Shown: one piece after another, positions 49,261 through 57,028 of the stretch | How the letters are laid out: each line of letters opens with the position of its first letter | Position numbering within the stretch: position 1 is the stretch's first letter | Assembly: GCF_030730905.1 (NCBI RefSeq) | Contig: NZ_JAVAMP010000002.1 | Span: 620,001-684,000, forward strand | Length of the DNA: 64,000 bases | Source: Chengkuizengella axinellae | GTDB taxonomy: Bacteria; Bacillota; Bacilli; Paenibacillales; KCTC-33759 | Direction of reading: 5' to 3' | The notes under the pieces: model-generated | Seen by the model: only the letters and a program-made list of their open reading frames with translations | Databases searched by the model: none | What the model was told of the DNA's origin: nothing | Position numbers and translations under genes: made by a program

Positions 49261-50610
49261 TTGAAATACGCGAACATAAAAACAGCTTTACCAGGACCAA
49301 AATCAAAAGCAATAATGGATAAAATGGAACGTTTTGTTGCTGAAGCAAAAGTCAAAAAAAGTCTAGTTCCCTCTATTATTAAAGAAGCAAAAGGTGCCGT
49401 GATTAGAGATTTGGATGATAATACTTTTATTGACTTGGCAGGTGGAGTGGGCTCTTTAAATGTAGGGCACAGCAATCCATTAGTAATTGATCAAATTACC
49501 AGAACGGCTAAAAAATATACTCATACGGATTTTACAGTTATTCCTTACGAGCCATATATTGATCTGGCAGAACAGCTTTGTTCGAAAGCTCCAGGGACAT
49601 TTCACAAAAAAGCTTGTTTTTTAAATTCGGGTGCTGAAGCGGTTGAGAGTGCTATAAAAATTGCTAGAAAGTACACAAATAAAAAGGCAGTTATTTGTTT
49701 TGAAGGTGCATTTCATGGTAGGACATACATGGCATTATCTTTAACTAGTAAAGTGAGACCTTATAAAGCGGAGATGGGTCCTTTTTCCTCAGAGGTATAT
49801 CGAATTCCTTATCCATATGTCTATCGCTGGCCTAGTTTTCCAAGTGAAGAAGAAGTATGTGAAATAGCTATGAAACAATTGAAAAATGTATTTGAGTACA
49901 GAGTTTCGGCAGAAGAAACAGCGGCTGTGATTATAGAGCCTATTCAAGGTGAAGCAGGATTCATTGTGCCTCCTAAACAATACTTAAATCAGGTTCAACA
50001 GTTGTGTAAAGATTTAGGGATTCTATTTATCGTTGATGAAGTACAGACGGGAATTGGAAGAACTGGGAAGTTTTTTGCCTCAGAACATTTTGGATTAGAG
50101 CCTGATTTAATTACAATAGGGAAATCTATTGCTGCAGGAATGCCACTATCAGGTGTATTAGGAAAAGCAGAAATTATGGATGCTGCTGGTGATGGAGCAA
50201 TTGGTGGAACTTTTGTAGGGAATCCAGTTGCATGTTCTGCAGGGCTTGCTGTATTGGATACGTACGACCAGTTGGATTTAGGAGATAAAGCAATCAAGAT
50301 AGGAGAAAAGATTAGAGCAACTTTTGAATCTCTATCTAAAACAAGCTCATTAGTTGGTGAAATCAGAGGTGTAGGAGCTATGGTTGCAATTGAACTAGTC
50401 AATGACCATGCTACGAGGGAGCCCGCTTCGGAACAAACAACTAAAATCATTCATGAATGTGTTCAACGAGGTGTCATTTTATTCAAGGCAGGAATCTACG
50501 GTAATGTATTAAGGTTCTTATGTCCTCTAATCATTACAGAAGACCAATTGGATGAGGCGCTAGCTATAATTACTGAAGTTATTGTATCAGTTGAGACGGT
50601 TCAATCATAG
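49261..50610 (+). CDS. gabT: Class III (4-aminobutyrate-type) aminotransferase
   Basis: The 449-residue protein is a class III PLP aminotransferase of GabT type. It has FLNSGAEAVESAIKIARKYT, FEGAFHGRTYMALSLTSKV, AAVIIEPIQGEAGF, IVDEVQTGIGRTGKFFA and the PLP-binding lysine K288 in TIGKSIAAGMPL. It transfers the amino group of 4-aminobutyrate or a related omega-amino acid to 2-oxoglutarate. TTG start with GAGGTGATC 8 bases upstream. An aldehyde dehydrogenase gene starts 31 bases after its stop, giving the two steps from GABA-like amines to acids. The exact substrate is inferred. Confidence 0.88.
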   Translation: MKYANIKTALPGPKSKAIMDKMERFVAEAKVKKSLVPSIIKEAKGAVIRDLDDNTFIDLAGGVGSLNVGHSNPLVIDQITRTAKKYTHTDFTVIPYEPYIDLAEQLCSKAPGTFHKKACFLNSGAEAVESAIKIARKYTNKKAVICFEGAFHGRTYMALSLTSKVRPYKAEMGPFSSEVYRIPYPYVYRWPSFPSEEEVCEIAMKQLKNVFEYRVSAEETAAVIIEPIQGEAGFIVPPKQYLNQVQQLCKDLGILFIVDEVQTGIGRTGKFFASEHFGLEPDLITIGKSIAAGMPLSGVLGKAEIMDAAGDGAIGGTFVGNPVACSAGLAVLDTYDQLDLGDKAIKIGEKIRATFESLSKTSSLVGEIRGVGAMVAIELVNDHATREPASEQTTKIIHECVQRGVILFKAGIYGNVLRFLCPLIITEDQLDEALAIITEVIVSVETVQS

Positions 50611-50641
50611 ATTGATATTTAAAGATAAAAGGGTGGTTATA

Positions 50642-52129
50642 ATGATGAATAATAAAGTGATCAAAGTAAGCAATTTTATTGATGGACAATGGGATGATTA
50701 CAATGAGAATACAATTACAAATGTGAATCCTGCAACTCTAGAGCATGTATCCACTGTAAATATTGCAGCAGAAGCGGATGTGCAGCGTGCGGTTGAATCT
50801 TCTAAAATAGCGTTTAAAGAATGGTCAAGTTTTCCACCCCCAAAAAGAGGAGAGATCCTGTATAAAATAGCTGAGGAGCTAAAGAAGCGAAAACAAGAGT
50901 TAAGTGAGCTTATGACTTTAGAAATGGGGAAAGTAATCACAGAGTCTGAAGGAGAAGTTCAAGAGGCCATTGATATGGCCTATTATATGGGAGGGGAAGG
51001 AAGAAGGTTAACTGGAGAAGTTGTACCTTCAGAACTTCCGAATAAAATGGCGATGGCAGTAAGAGAACCATTAGGAGTCATTGGTGCTATTTCAGCATTT
51101 AATTTTCCAATTGCTGTTCCCTCGTGGAAAATATTCCCTTCTTTAATAATTGGAAATACTGTTGTTTGGAAACCTTCACCGAATACCTCAGCTACTGCTG
51201 CTGCTTTTGTAAAATGCATGGTGGATGCAGGATTACCTAAGGGTGTAATCAATCTTATAGTTGGAGGGGATGGGGATGTAGGTCATACGCTAGTAACACA
51301 TCCTGATATTTCCTTAGTTTCTTTCACTGGCTCCACTCATATAGGGCAAAAGGTTTATCAATCCTGTGCATCAAATCATAAGCAAGTTTCGTTAGAATTA
51401 GGTGGGAAAAATGGCATTATCGTGTTGGAAGATGCTGATTTGCCCTTAGCAGCTCGTGCCATTGCATGGGGAGCATTTGGTACAACAGGTCAGCGATGTA
51501 CTTCAACAAGTCGAGTTATAGTTCAAAAATCTGTTCTCGAGGAACTTACACCATTATTATTAAAGGAAGTCTCTCTTTTAAAAATTGGAAATGGAATAGA
51601 TCACGAAGTAAATGTAGGTCCATTAATTAATAGTGAAGCTATAAAAAGAGTGGAGGACTACGTTGCACTAGCAAAAAAGGAAGGTATAGAGATTCATTGT
51701 GGAGGGAATAAGATTGGTGAGGAAGGGTACTTTTTCGAGCCAACTGTCATAGGTCCGGTATCTCCTTCAAGTAAATATGCAACGGAAGAAATTTTTGGCC
51801 CGATATTATCTATCATCTCAGTGGATACATTTGAAGAGGCAATTGAAGTAAATAATTCTGTGGATTATGGATTATCTTCAGCCATTTTTACTAGAGATTT
51901 AAGTAAAGCCATGAAAGCCGTTAGAAGAGTAGATACAGGAATCGTATATATTAACCACAGTACTTCGGGTGCTGAAATTCAGATGCCATTTGGTGGAACC
52001 AAAAATACTGGAAATGGAAAACGTGAAGCGGGGCAAGCGGCTTTGGATACCTTTTGTGAGTGGAAAACAATTTACATCGATTACAGTGGAGATTTGCAAA
52101 GAGCTCAAATTGATGTTGATTTTTCATAA
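50642..52129 (+). CDS. NAD(P)-dependent aldehyde dehydrogenase
   Basis: The 495-residue protein is an aldehyde dehydrogenase. The signature SLELGGKNGIIVLEDADL holds the catalytic glutamate and FGTTGQRCTSTSRVIV the catalytic cysteine; GNTVVWKPSPNTSATAAAFVK and FNFPIAVPSWK bind the cofactor. The GTTGQRCTSTSR form resembles ALDH7-like and related semialdehyde dehydrogenases. It probably oxidises the semialdehyde made by the aminotransferase before it. ATG at 50642 with AAAAGGGTGG upstream; the longer frame from 50582 overlaps the gene before it. A terminator follows. Confidence 0.88.
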   Translation: MMNNKVIKVSNFIDGQWDDYNENTITNVNPATLEHVSTVNIAAEADVQRAVESSKIAFKEWSSFPPPKRGEILYKIAEELKKRKQELSELMTLEMGKVITESEGEVQEAIDMAYYMGGEGRRLTGEVVPSELPNKMAMAVREPLGVIGAISAFNFPIAVPSWKIFPSLIIGNTVVWKPSPNTSATAAAFVKCMVDAGLPKGVINLIVGGDGDVGHTLVTHPDISLVSFTGSTHIGQKVYQSCASNHKQVSLELGGKNGIIVLEDADLPLAARAIAWGAFGTTGQRCTSTSRVIVQKSVLEELTPLLLKEVSLLKIGNGIDHEVNVGPLINSEAIKRVEDYVALAKKEGIEIHCGGNKIGEEGYFFEPTVIGPVSPSSKYATEEIFGPILSIISVDTFEEAIEVNNSVDYGLSSAIFTRDLSKAMKAVRRVDTGIVYINHSTSGAEIQMPFGGTKNTGNGKREAGQAALDTFCEWKTIYIDYSGDLQRAQIDVDFS

Positions 52130-52208
52130 TTAGGAATTAATCTGAGTACTTTTCATTAGTATTTTAATTACTAGAACATTAGTAATGCCACTATAGTATA
52201 GATGACTT

Positions 52209-52240
52209 ACCGGCCATCGTACTTGGTGGCTTTTTTTCTT
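52209..52240 (+). terminator. Terminator of the aminotransferase/aldehyde dehydrogenase operon
   Basis: GGCCA and TGGTGGC can form a short GC-rich stem with a loop of 7 bases, followed by seven T residues. The stem is imperfect. Confidence 0.5.
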
Positions 52241-52365
52241 TGATGAACGCATTCTTTGGTAAATAATAGAACTATCGACTTCCAATGCCTACCTTTAATT
52301 AATACGCTAGAAAACATAGTGAAATTGATCTATGTTATATTTCATTGTTGGGTTATGAGGAAAGT

Positions 52366-52689
52366 ATGCGAAAGAACTTAAGCCTATTTTATAAAGATAT
52401 GATTTACTTGCCTATAACATATTATTTATACAGCATATTGGCTTATTATGATGGCGAAAGAATGGAGTATTTTGAAAGTGAATCTCCTGGTTATATCGCA
52501 GAGTCCATTCAAGGGCAAGACAATAAAGAGAAATGGTCTGACTTATGGTATATTTTCATACCTAAACAATTTAATAAAACATTAGCTCAATTTAATGAGA
52601 TGGATTTTGAAAAGTATGCAAACCTAAAAAAAGATTCTAGCCTGGACAAGTTCGGTCAATGGTATTTAACTAACATTACTCCTATATGA
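52366..52689 (+). CDS. Hypothetical protein
   Basis: I do not recognise this 107-residue protein. It has many aromatic residues and an N-terminal moderately hydrophobic half (LSLFYKDMIYLPITYYLYSILAYY), then an acidic soluble half ending GQWYLTNITPI. The ATG at 52366 is preferred, with GAGGAAAGT directly upstream; the open frame begins at TTG 52345. Flanked by a terminator upstream and a bidirectional one downstream. It could be an immunity-like or phage-derived protein, but nothing supports a function. Confidence 0.5.
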   Translation: MRKNLSLFYKDMIYLPITYYLYSILAYYDGERMEYFESESPGYIAESIQGQDNKEKWSDLWYIFIPKQFNKTLAQFNEMDFEKYANLKKDSSLDKFGQWYLTNITPI

Positions 52690-52817
52690 AGATAGATTCA
52701 ATAAAGCGAAAATTTGATTTTTCAGTTGAATCATAATATTATCTGAAAGATCGGCTAGATAAATATTAATGTATATTATGTGTAAATACAAAAAAATTAT
52801 TACCAAAAAATAAAATA

Positions 52818-52860
52818 TGAAAAAGCGGTAACTCTTTATTAGAGTCACCGTTTGTATTTT
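52818..52860. terminator. Bidirectional terminator
   Basis: CGGTAACTCT and AGAGTCACCG pair (one A-C mismatch) around TTATT. A and T runs flank it on both strands, so it can end the hypothetical gene on one side and the anti-sigma gene on the other. Confidence 0.75.
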
Positions 52861-52905
52861 ATTCAAGTAAATTTTAAAAAGTTTTTTACTTATATAAAAT
52901 GCATT

Positions 52906-53829
52906 TTATTCTGATGGAAAACTCTGTGGTTCTTGTACTCCCGTTCTTTCTTCAATTAACATCTTTATATCTGTTGCCTTACTTAACTCCTCTAATTCTT
53001 GTTCTGCTTCTTCTTTAGTTTCAAAAGATTGAATTTCTATATAAAACAGACCACTTTCATCTTTTAGTACTCTTGATTTATCATAACCAATCGTATACAG
53101 CTTTTCTTCTGAACTAGCTGCAAAAAATCCTTTAACATAAGACTCAGTTCTTAATGAATATATTTTCTTTTCCTCAACTTTTTCATCTTCTTTTAATGAA
53201 ATGACTAAGCTTGCAGGGTCCTTTCTTTCTTCTATCTTATATTCCACAGGTCGATCGAACTCAATTACAAATCTCATACAAGAATCATCAAAAGTGACCA
53301 GTTTATAAATATCCTTCACATATTCACTTTCTAGTATTTTATTGAAGTCCTCTTCAGCTGAAAAATTTCTAGCTCCACAAATCTCTAGGGTCATAGCATA
53401 TGGAATTTCATCATATCTTACTTCATATGCTGGTACATCACTTTGCAACATATCACCTTGTGAGAAGTTGATCACAATATTTTCGTATCCGTCTTTTTCA
53501 AAAGAATCTAATCCACTTATATCAGACCCATCTGTTATTGTTCCGCCATCAGATTTACCATTATTAAATTGAAGGACTTTTACTAATTGCCCCATATAAG
53601 GTATATTTTCTAGTGATTGGCCAAAAGTAGGTGATAGGTTCACACTTGCCGTTAATAACGCTAAACCTAGAACAAAGCTAGCACATATATTTAGAAACTT
53701 ATTACTACTTCTTTTATTCATTTTAGTTCTTCCCCTTTCGATTCCTGTTTGTACGACATTATTAAGTTCAGAAGGAATTTGGATCTCTTTGTATTCTTTT
53801 TGTAATTCATACAAATTTTTTTTATCCAT
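52906..53829 (-). CDS. Membrane anti-sigma factor (RsiV/DUF4179-like)
   Basis: The 307-residue protein has a short cytosolic N-terminus (KKNLYELQKEYKEIQIPSELNNVVQTGIERG), one membrane helix (about residues 46-64, LNICASFVLGLALLTASVNL) and an outer part beginning SPTFGQSLENIPYMGQLVKVLQF. This layout is that of anti-sigma factors of ECF sigma genes in Bacillales. Two cysteines (CGARNF, DDSCMRF) lie in the outer part. ATG start with AAAGGAG upstream; the gap to the sigma gene is 5 bases. It probably holds the sigma factor inactive until a cell-envelope signal arrives; the signal is unknown. Confidence 0.8.
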   Translation of the reverse strand: MDKKNLYELQKEYKEIQIPSELNNVVQTGIERGRTKMNKRSSNKFLNICASFVLGLALLTASVNLSPTFGQSLENIPYMGQLVKVLQFNNGKSDGGTITDGSDISGLDSFEKDGYENIVINFSQGDMLQSDVPAYEVRYDEIPYAMTLEICGARNFSAEEDFNKILESEYVKDIYKLVTFDDSCMRFVIEFDRPVEYKIEERKDPASLVISLKEDEKVEEKKIYSLRTESYVKGFFAASSEEKLYTIGYDKSRVLKDESGLFYIEIQSFETKEEAEQELEELSKATDIKMLIEERTGVQEPQSFPSE

Positions 53830-53834
53830 ATCAT

Positions 53835-54347
53835 TTACTCCTTTAAAGTAATATTCATTTCGTTTAATGCTCTATATAGAGTAGACTTTATAGTACTTAC
53901 TGGCGATTCTAATATTTTCGCAATTTCCTCTAGTTTCATATCTTCAAAAAACCTTAAAATGATGACTGTCTTTTGCTTTTCATTTAATTTCTCAATTGCT
54001 TCTTTTACTTCTACTGTTTGGTGAAAATTGTCATTGTTAAAATCACTTGTTTTTTCAATGAATTCCATGTCCATTGATACAACCTTATTATTTTTCTTTA
54101 TAAAATCAATTGATGTATTAATCAAAATTCTAGTTAACCAAGTGTTTTCATATTGAATTTTTTTTACTTTATGATAAGAAATATAAGCTTTATATACTGT
54201 TTCTTGAACTATATCTAACGCATCATCTTTATTTTTCACATAACTATATGCAATTCTATATAGTTTCTCTTGGTTTTCATGTATCAAGGACAGAAAGCTT
54301 TCTTCCTTTTCTCTAAGTAATTTGTTTTTGCTGAAACCAATAGCCAT
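53835..54347 (-). CDS. ECF-type RNA polymerase sigma factor (SigV-like)
   Basis: The 170-residue protein has Sigma70 region 2 (LYRIAYSYVKNKDDALDIVQETVYKAYISYHKV, TWLTRILINTSIDFIKK) and region 4 (LNEKQKTVIILRFFEDMKLEEIAKILESPVSTIKSTLYRALNEM). No region 1 or 3, as in ECF factors. ATG start with AAAGGAGTG upstream. It is followed by its likely anti-sigma gene. The promoter of this pair may be autoregulated; I saw no clear -35/-10 pair of ECF type, but a 26-bp palindrome lies at 54395-54420. Confidence 0.92.
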   Translation of the reverse strand: MAIGFSKNKLLREKEESFLSLIHENQEKLYRIAYSYVKNKDDALDIVQETVYKAYISYHKVKKIQYENTWLTRILINTSIDFIKKNNKVVSMDMEFIEKTSDFNNDNFHQTVEVKEAIEKLNEKQKTVIILRFFEDMKLEEIAKILESPVSTIKSTLYRALNEMNITLKE

Positions 54348-54394
54348 TTTTACACTCCTTTTATTTTGTTATTGAAATTTCAATGTTACTAATT

Positions 54395-54420
54395 AGACTG
54401 AGAACTAGTTCATTTAGTCT
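54395..54420. promoter_or_regulatory. Imperfect 26-bp palindrome upstream of the sigma gene
   Basis: AGACT, AACTAGTT (perfect centre) and AGTCT lie in mirror order from 54395 to 54420, about 50 bases upstream of the sigma factor start. It may be a regulator site. No candidate regulator is known. Confidence 0.3.
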
Positions 54421-54614
54421 CAAATTTTTGTTTTAAAAAAGTTTCTAATTATTTCCATGATTGTTGAGCCGTTTCATTTTAGGTGGAAAATAAATTTTGA
54501 TATCTGATAAAGTTTCATTTAGGAGAAGTGAGAAAGAAGCTAATAGAAAGTAGAGGTATTTATATATTAATGAGATACAATAAAGGGAGGAGAGTTCTGT
54601 CAAAGTATTTCTAA

Positions 54615-54956
54615 TTAGAGTAAATTAGTAAACTGTTTATTCTGAATAGCCTTCTCCATTATTCGTATTGCTTCTTCGTTTTGAGAGAGCATATTATAAA
54701 GACCTGCTAAGTATTGATAATCTTCAAACGTTCTTAAAGGTTTTTTTAATTCTTTCTTTAAGGTTCTTTTAAGAACAGAACGGCTAAGTATTTCTTCTCT
54801 TTTGGGAAATAATTTATTCATTAGAAACTCTCCTAGAAGAAATAAAGGTATAAAAAATAATAAAACCCACCAGCCAAAGCTTTCCCAAAAAATGTCGGCT
54901 AATATATATATGATTAATAACCATCCACCCACTAATAACCAGTATAGGAATTTCAT
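54615..54956 (-). CDS. Small membrane protein with TPR-like C-terminus
   Basis: The 113-residue protein has two hydrophobic helices (about residues 3-22 and 27-45), a basic linker, and a C-terminal segment (DYQYLAGLYNMLSQNEEAIRIMEKAIQNKQF) with the spacing of one TPR unit. I do not recognise the family. ATG start; upstream of it lies a weak GGAAGTTATAC site. Single gene, no clear terminator. Confidence 0.55.
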   Translation of the reverse strand: MKFLYWLLVGGWLLIIYILADIFWESFGWWVLLFFIPLFLLGEFLMNKLFPKREEILSRSVLKRTLKKELKKPLRTFEDYQYLAGLYNMLSQNEEAIRIMEKAIQNKQFTNLL

Positions 54957-55180
54957 GTATAACTTCCTTTTTCATTATTTTTATAATCATATTATGATAT
55001 AATTCTTTCTTATTCATACTTCAACAATTATTAGTCATTTTGTTATTTTAGATCAGCATAGCTTGAATCTTTCAACTCTATTGCTGTAAAATTTATATGT
55101 TATTTAATTAGCTAGTATTGTTAGTTAATCATGACTAAATGTATAATAAAAAATTAAAGAGAGAAGTGGAGGGTTTTTAT

Positions 55181-55636
55181 ATGAATATTAAATTAGATGA
55201 TTTAACTGGACCTGAAATACGTGACTTAATAATGGAGCATCTTCATAGTATGACTTTACATTCTCCACCAGAAAGTATACATGCTCTAAATCTTGACGAA
55301 TTAAAAAAACCAGAAATTACTTTTTGGAGTGTATGGAAAGAAGAGGAATTACTTGGATGTGGAGCACTTAAAGAACTAGATGGTCAACATGGAGAGATAA
55401 AATCAATGCGAACGTCTTCATCACATTTAAAGAGAGGGGTTGCAAGAAGACTCCTTCAACACATTATTGAGGAAGCTAAGCAACGTGGTTATCAGCGTTT
55501 AAGTCTGGAAACAGGATCAATGGATGCTTTCGAACCAGCAAGAAATTTATATGTAAGTTTTGGGTTTGGATTTTGTAAGCCGTTTTCAGATTACATAGAA
55601 GACCCAAATAGCGCATTTATGACAAAGGAATTATAA
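55181..55636 (+). CDS. GNAT-family N-acetyltransferase (paralogue of 11842-12297)
   Basis: The 151-residue protein is a close paralogue of the protein at 11842-12297: LDDLTG, LKKPEITFWS, GCGAL, SSHLKRGVARRLLQHI, AKQRGYQRLSL, MDAFEPAR, FCKPFSDY and the FMTKEL end are shared. It has the same length. ATG at 55181 with GTGGAGGG upstream; the open frame starts at 55139 without a site. Unlike the 11.8 kb copy (HLRKGVSKQI) the acetyl-CoA loop reads HLKRGVARRL. Single gene with its own terminator. Substrate unknown. Confidence 0.87.
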   Translation: MNIKLDDLTGPEIRDLIMEHLHSMTLHSPPESIHALNLDELKKPEITFWSVWKEEELLGCGALKELDGQHGEIKSMRTSSSHLKRGVARRLLQHIIEEAKQRGYQRLSLETGSMDAFEPARNLYVSFGFGFCKPFSDYIEDPNSAFMTKEL

Positions 55637-55723
55637 TTTTGTAGTTAACTTAGCAAGTCAAATGGAATCTACTCGGAAATCCCATGATTTGAGTTTGTTA
55701 ATGAAATATATATGAAAAAGCAC

Positions 55724-55764
55724 AAATAAACTCTGACAGGTTCTAAGTCAGAGTTTATTTTATT
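55724..55764. terminator. Bidirectional terminator
   Basis: AAATAAACTCTGAC and GTCAGAGTTTATTT form a perfect 14-bp stem with a 9-base loop, with A- and T-rich flanks. It separates two convergent genes. Confidence 0.88.
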
Positions 55765-55805
55765 TAGATGATTTGAATTATCTAATTGCTAGTATATTTT
55801 ATACT

Positions 55806-56780
55806 CTATTCCTCATTAAGCACGATTCTTGACAATTCTTCTGCAACAACATTCAAATTGTGGCTGATATTATTAATAACTATAATTGTAACTTTTTCTT
55901 CAACATATCGCAGAACTAGAGATGTATAACCTATCGTACCACCGGAAAATAGTACATATTTTTTATTTAGATTCTCTCCTGATGTACACCCATAACCGAA
56001 TGGATCAAAATAGGATCGATGCATTTTTTCAATTGAGCTTGCCATAAGTAATTTGTCAGTGTATAAAACTTGGTCTAGTAGAGCCAAATCTTGAACTGTT
56101 GAATACATTTCTCCAGACGCATATAAATTAGTAGAATGGATTACAGGTATTTTTTGTAGTTTGGATTCTACCCATTCATAACCTTCGGCTAAGTTTCCCC
56201 CTCCTGTAGCACTTTCTGGAAATCCAGTTTGATCCATATTCAAAGGTTTTAAAATATGTTGATCAATATAGTCTTGATAGGGTTGTCCTGTGACTTTCTC
56301 TATGATAAGCCCTAACAATATGTAGTTAGAATTTGAATATTCACTTTTTTCACCTGGTTCGAAATTTAAAGGTTTATCTATAAAAAGGTCCAAAATCTGT
56401 TCTACACTCATTCTTTGAGTAAAGGTATCTAGAAAGTCTTCTGGATCAAAAAAATTAGGAACGCCTGAACCATGTGCTAATAGATGGTGAATGGTGATTT
56501 TGTTGCTATGTTCATATTCAGGGAAAAAACGTTCACAACTTTCATGTAGATCTAATAAAGCTTTTTCATGAAGCATCATTATTGCAATTGCAGTGAATGT
56601 TTTGGTGATGGACCCAACATAATATTGAGTATTGCTTTGATTTGGTATATGATCTTCAAAATTAGCCATACCAATACCACCACTACCAACAACTTCACCA
56701 TCTTTTGAAATGAAAAAGGCTCCATTAAATTGTTGACGTTCAGATAAATCGGTCAAATATTGGTTTATTTTATGTACCAT
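55806..56780 (-). CDS. Serine beta-lactamase-like/penicillin-binding-type hydrolase (class C fold)
   Basis: The 324-residue protein belongs to the beta-lactamase/transpeptidase-like serine hydrolases. The S-x-x-K motif is seen as VGSITKTF, the Y-x-N motif as YSNSNY, and the third motif (K/H-T-G-like) as FSGGTIGY. No signal peptide, so it may be cytosolic, as for many esterase/D-aminopeptidase relatives. ATG at 56780 is preferred to the ATG at 56786, with AAAGGGG 8 bases upstream. Substrates of the group range from beta-lactams to D-peptides and esters; none can be assigned. Confidence 0.88.
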   Translation of the reverse strand: MVHKINQYLTDLSERQQFNGAFFISKDGEVVGSGGIGMANFEDHIPNQSNTQYYVGSITKTFTAIAIMMLHEKALLDLHESCERFFPEYEHSNKITIHHLLAHGSGVPNFFDPEDFLDTFTQRMSVEQILDLFIDKPLNFEPGEKSEYSNSNYILLGLIIEKVTGQPYQDYIDQHILKPLNMDQTGFPESATGGGNLAEGYEWVESKLQKIPVIHSTNLYASGEMYSTVQDLALLDQVLYTDKLLMASSIEKMHRSYFDPFGYGCTSGENLNKKYVLFSGGTIGYTSLVLRYVEEKVTIIVINNISHNLNVVAEELSRIVLNEE

Positions 56781-56876
56781 ACACATTTCCCCTTTAGACT
56801 AGATTTAAATTTAATATAGTCAAACTATGGTAGAGTGTCAACAATTGAATTTCCAAATGTAAGTTTTGAAAAATGA

Positions 56877-56935
56877 TTGACAATGGAAAATTATAGATTT
56901 AAAATATGAGTACACTCATTAATGAGTGCACTCAT
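56877..56935 (+). promoter_or_regulatory. MMPL promoter with two tandem palindromic operators
   Basis: A good promoter (TTGACA, 17 bases, TAAAAT, 56877-56905) is followed directly by two palindromes: ATGAGTACACTCAT (56906-56919) and ATGAGTGCACTCAT (56922-56935), 16 bases apart. They cover the likely transcription start. The transporter start is at 57029. The TetR protein encoded at 59892 is the likely binder. Confidence 0.78.
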
Positions 56936-57028
56936 ATTTATGTATTTCATTATTCATCAAAGTTTTATTAGATCCATGTTTGGTGAAATAAAGAATGATT
57001 GTGGGAATTAGAAGGAGGAGAAACTCAA

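Noticed and set aside
49095-49322. 75-codon open frame before the aminotransferase
   Set aside because: It overlaps the well-supported aminotransferase start in another frame and has no ribosome binding site.
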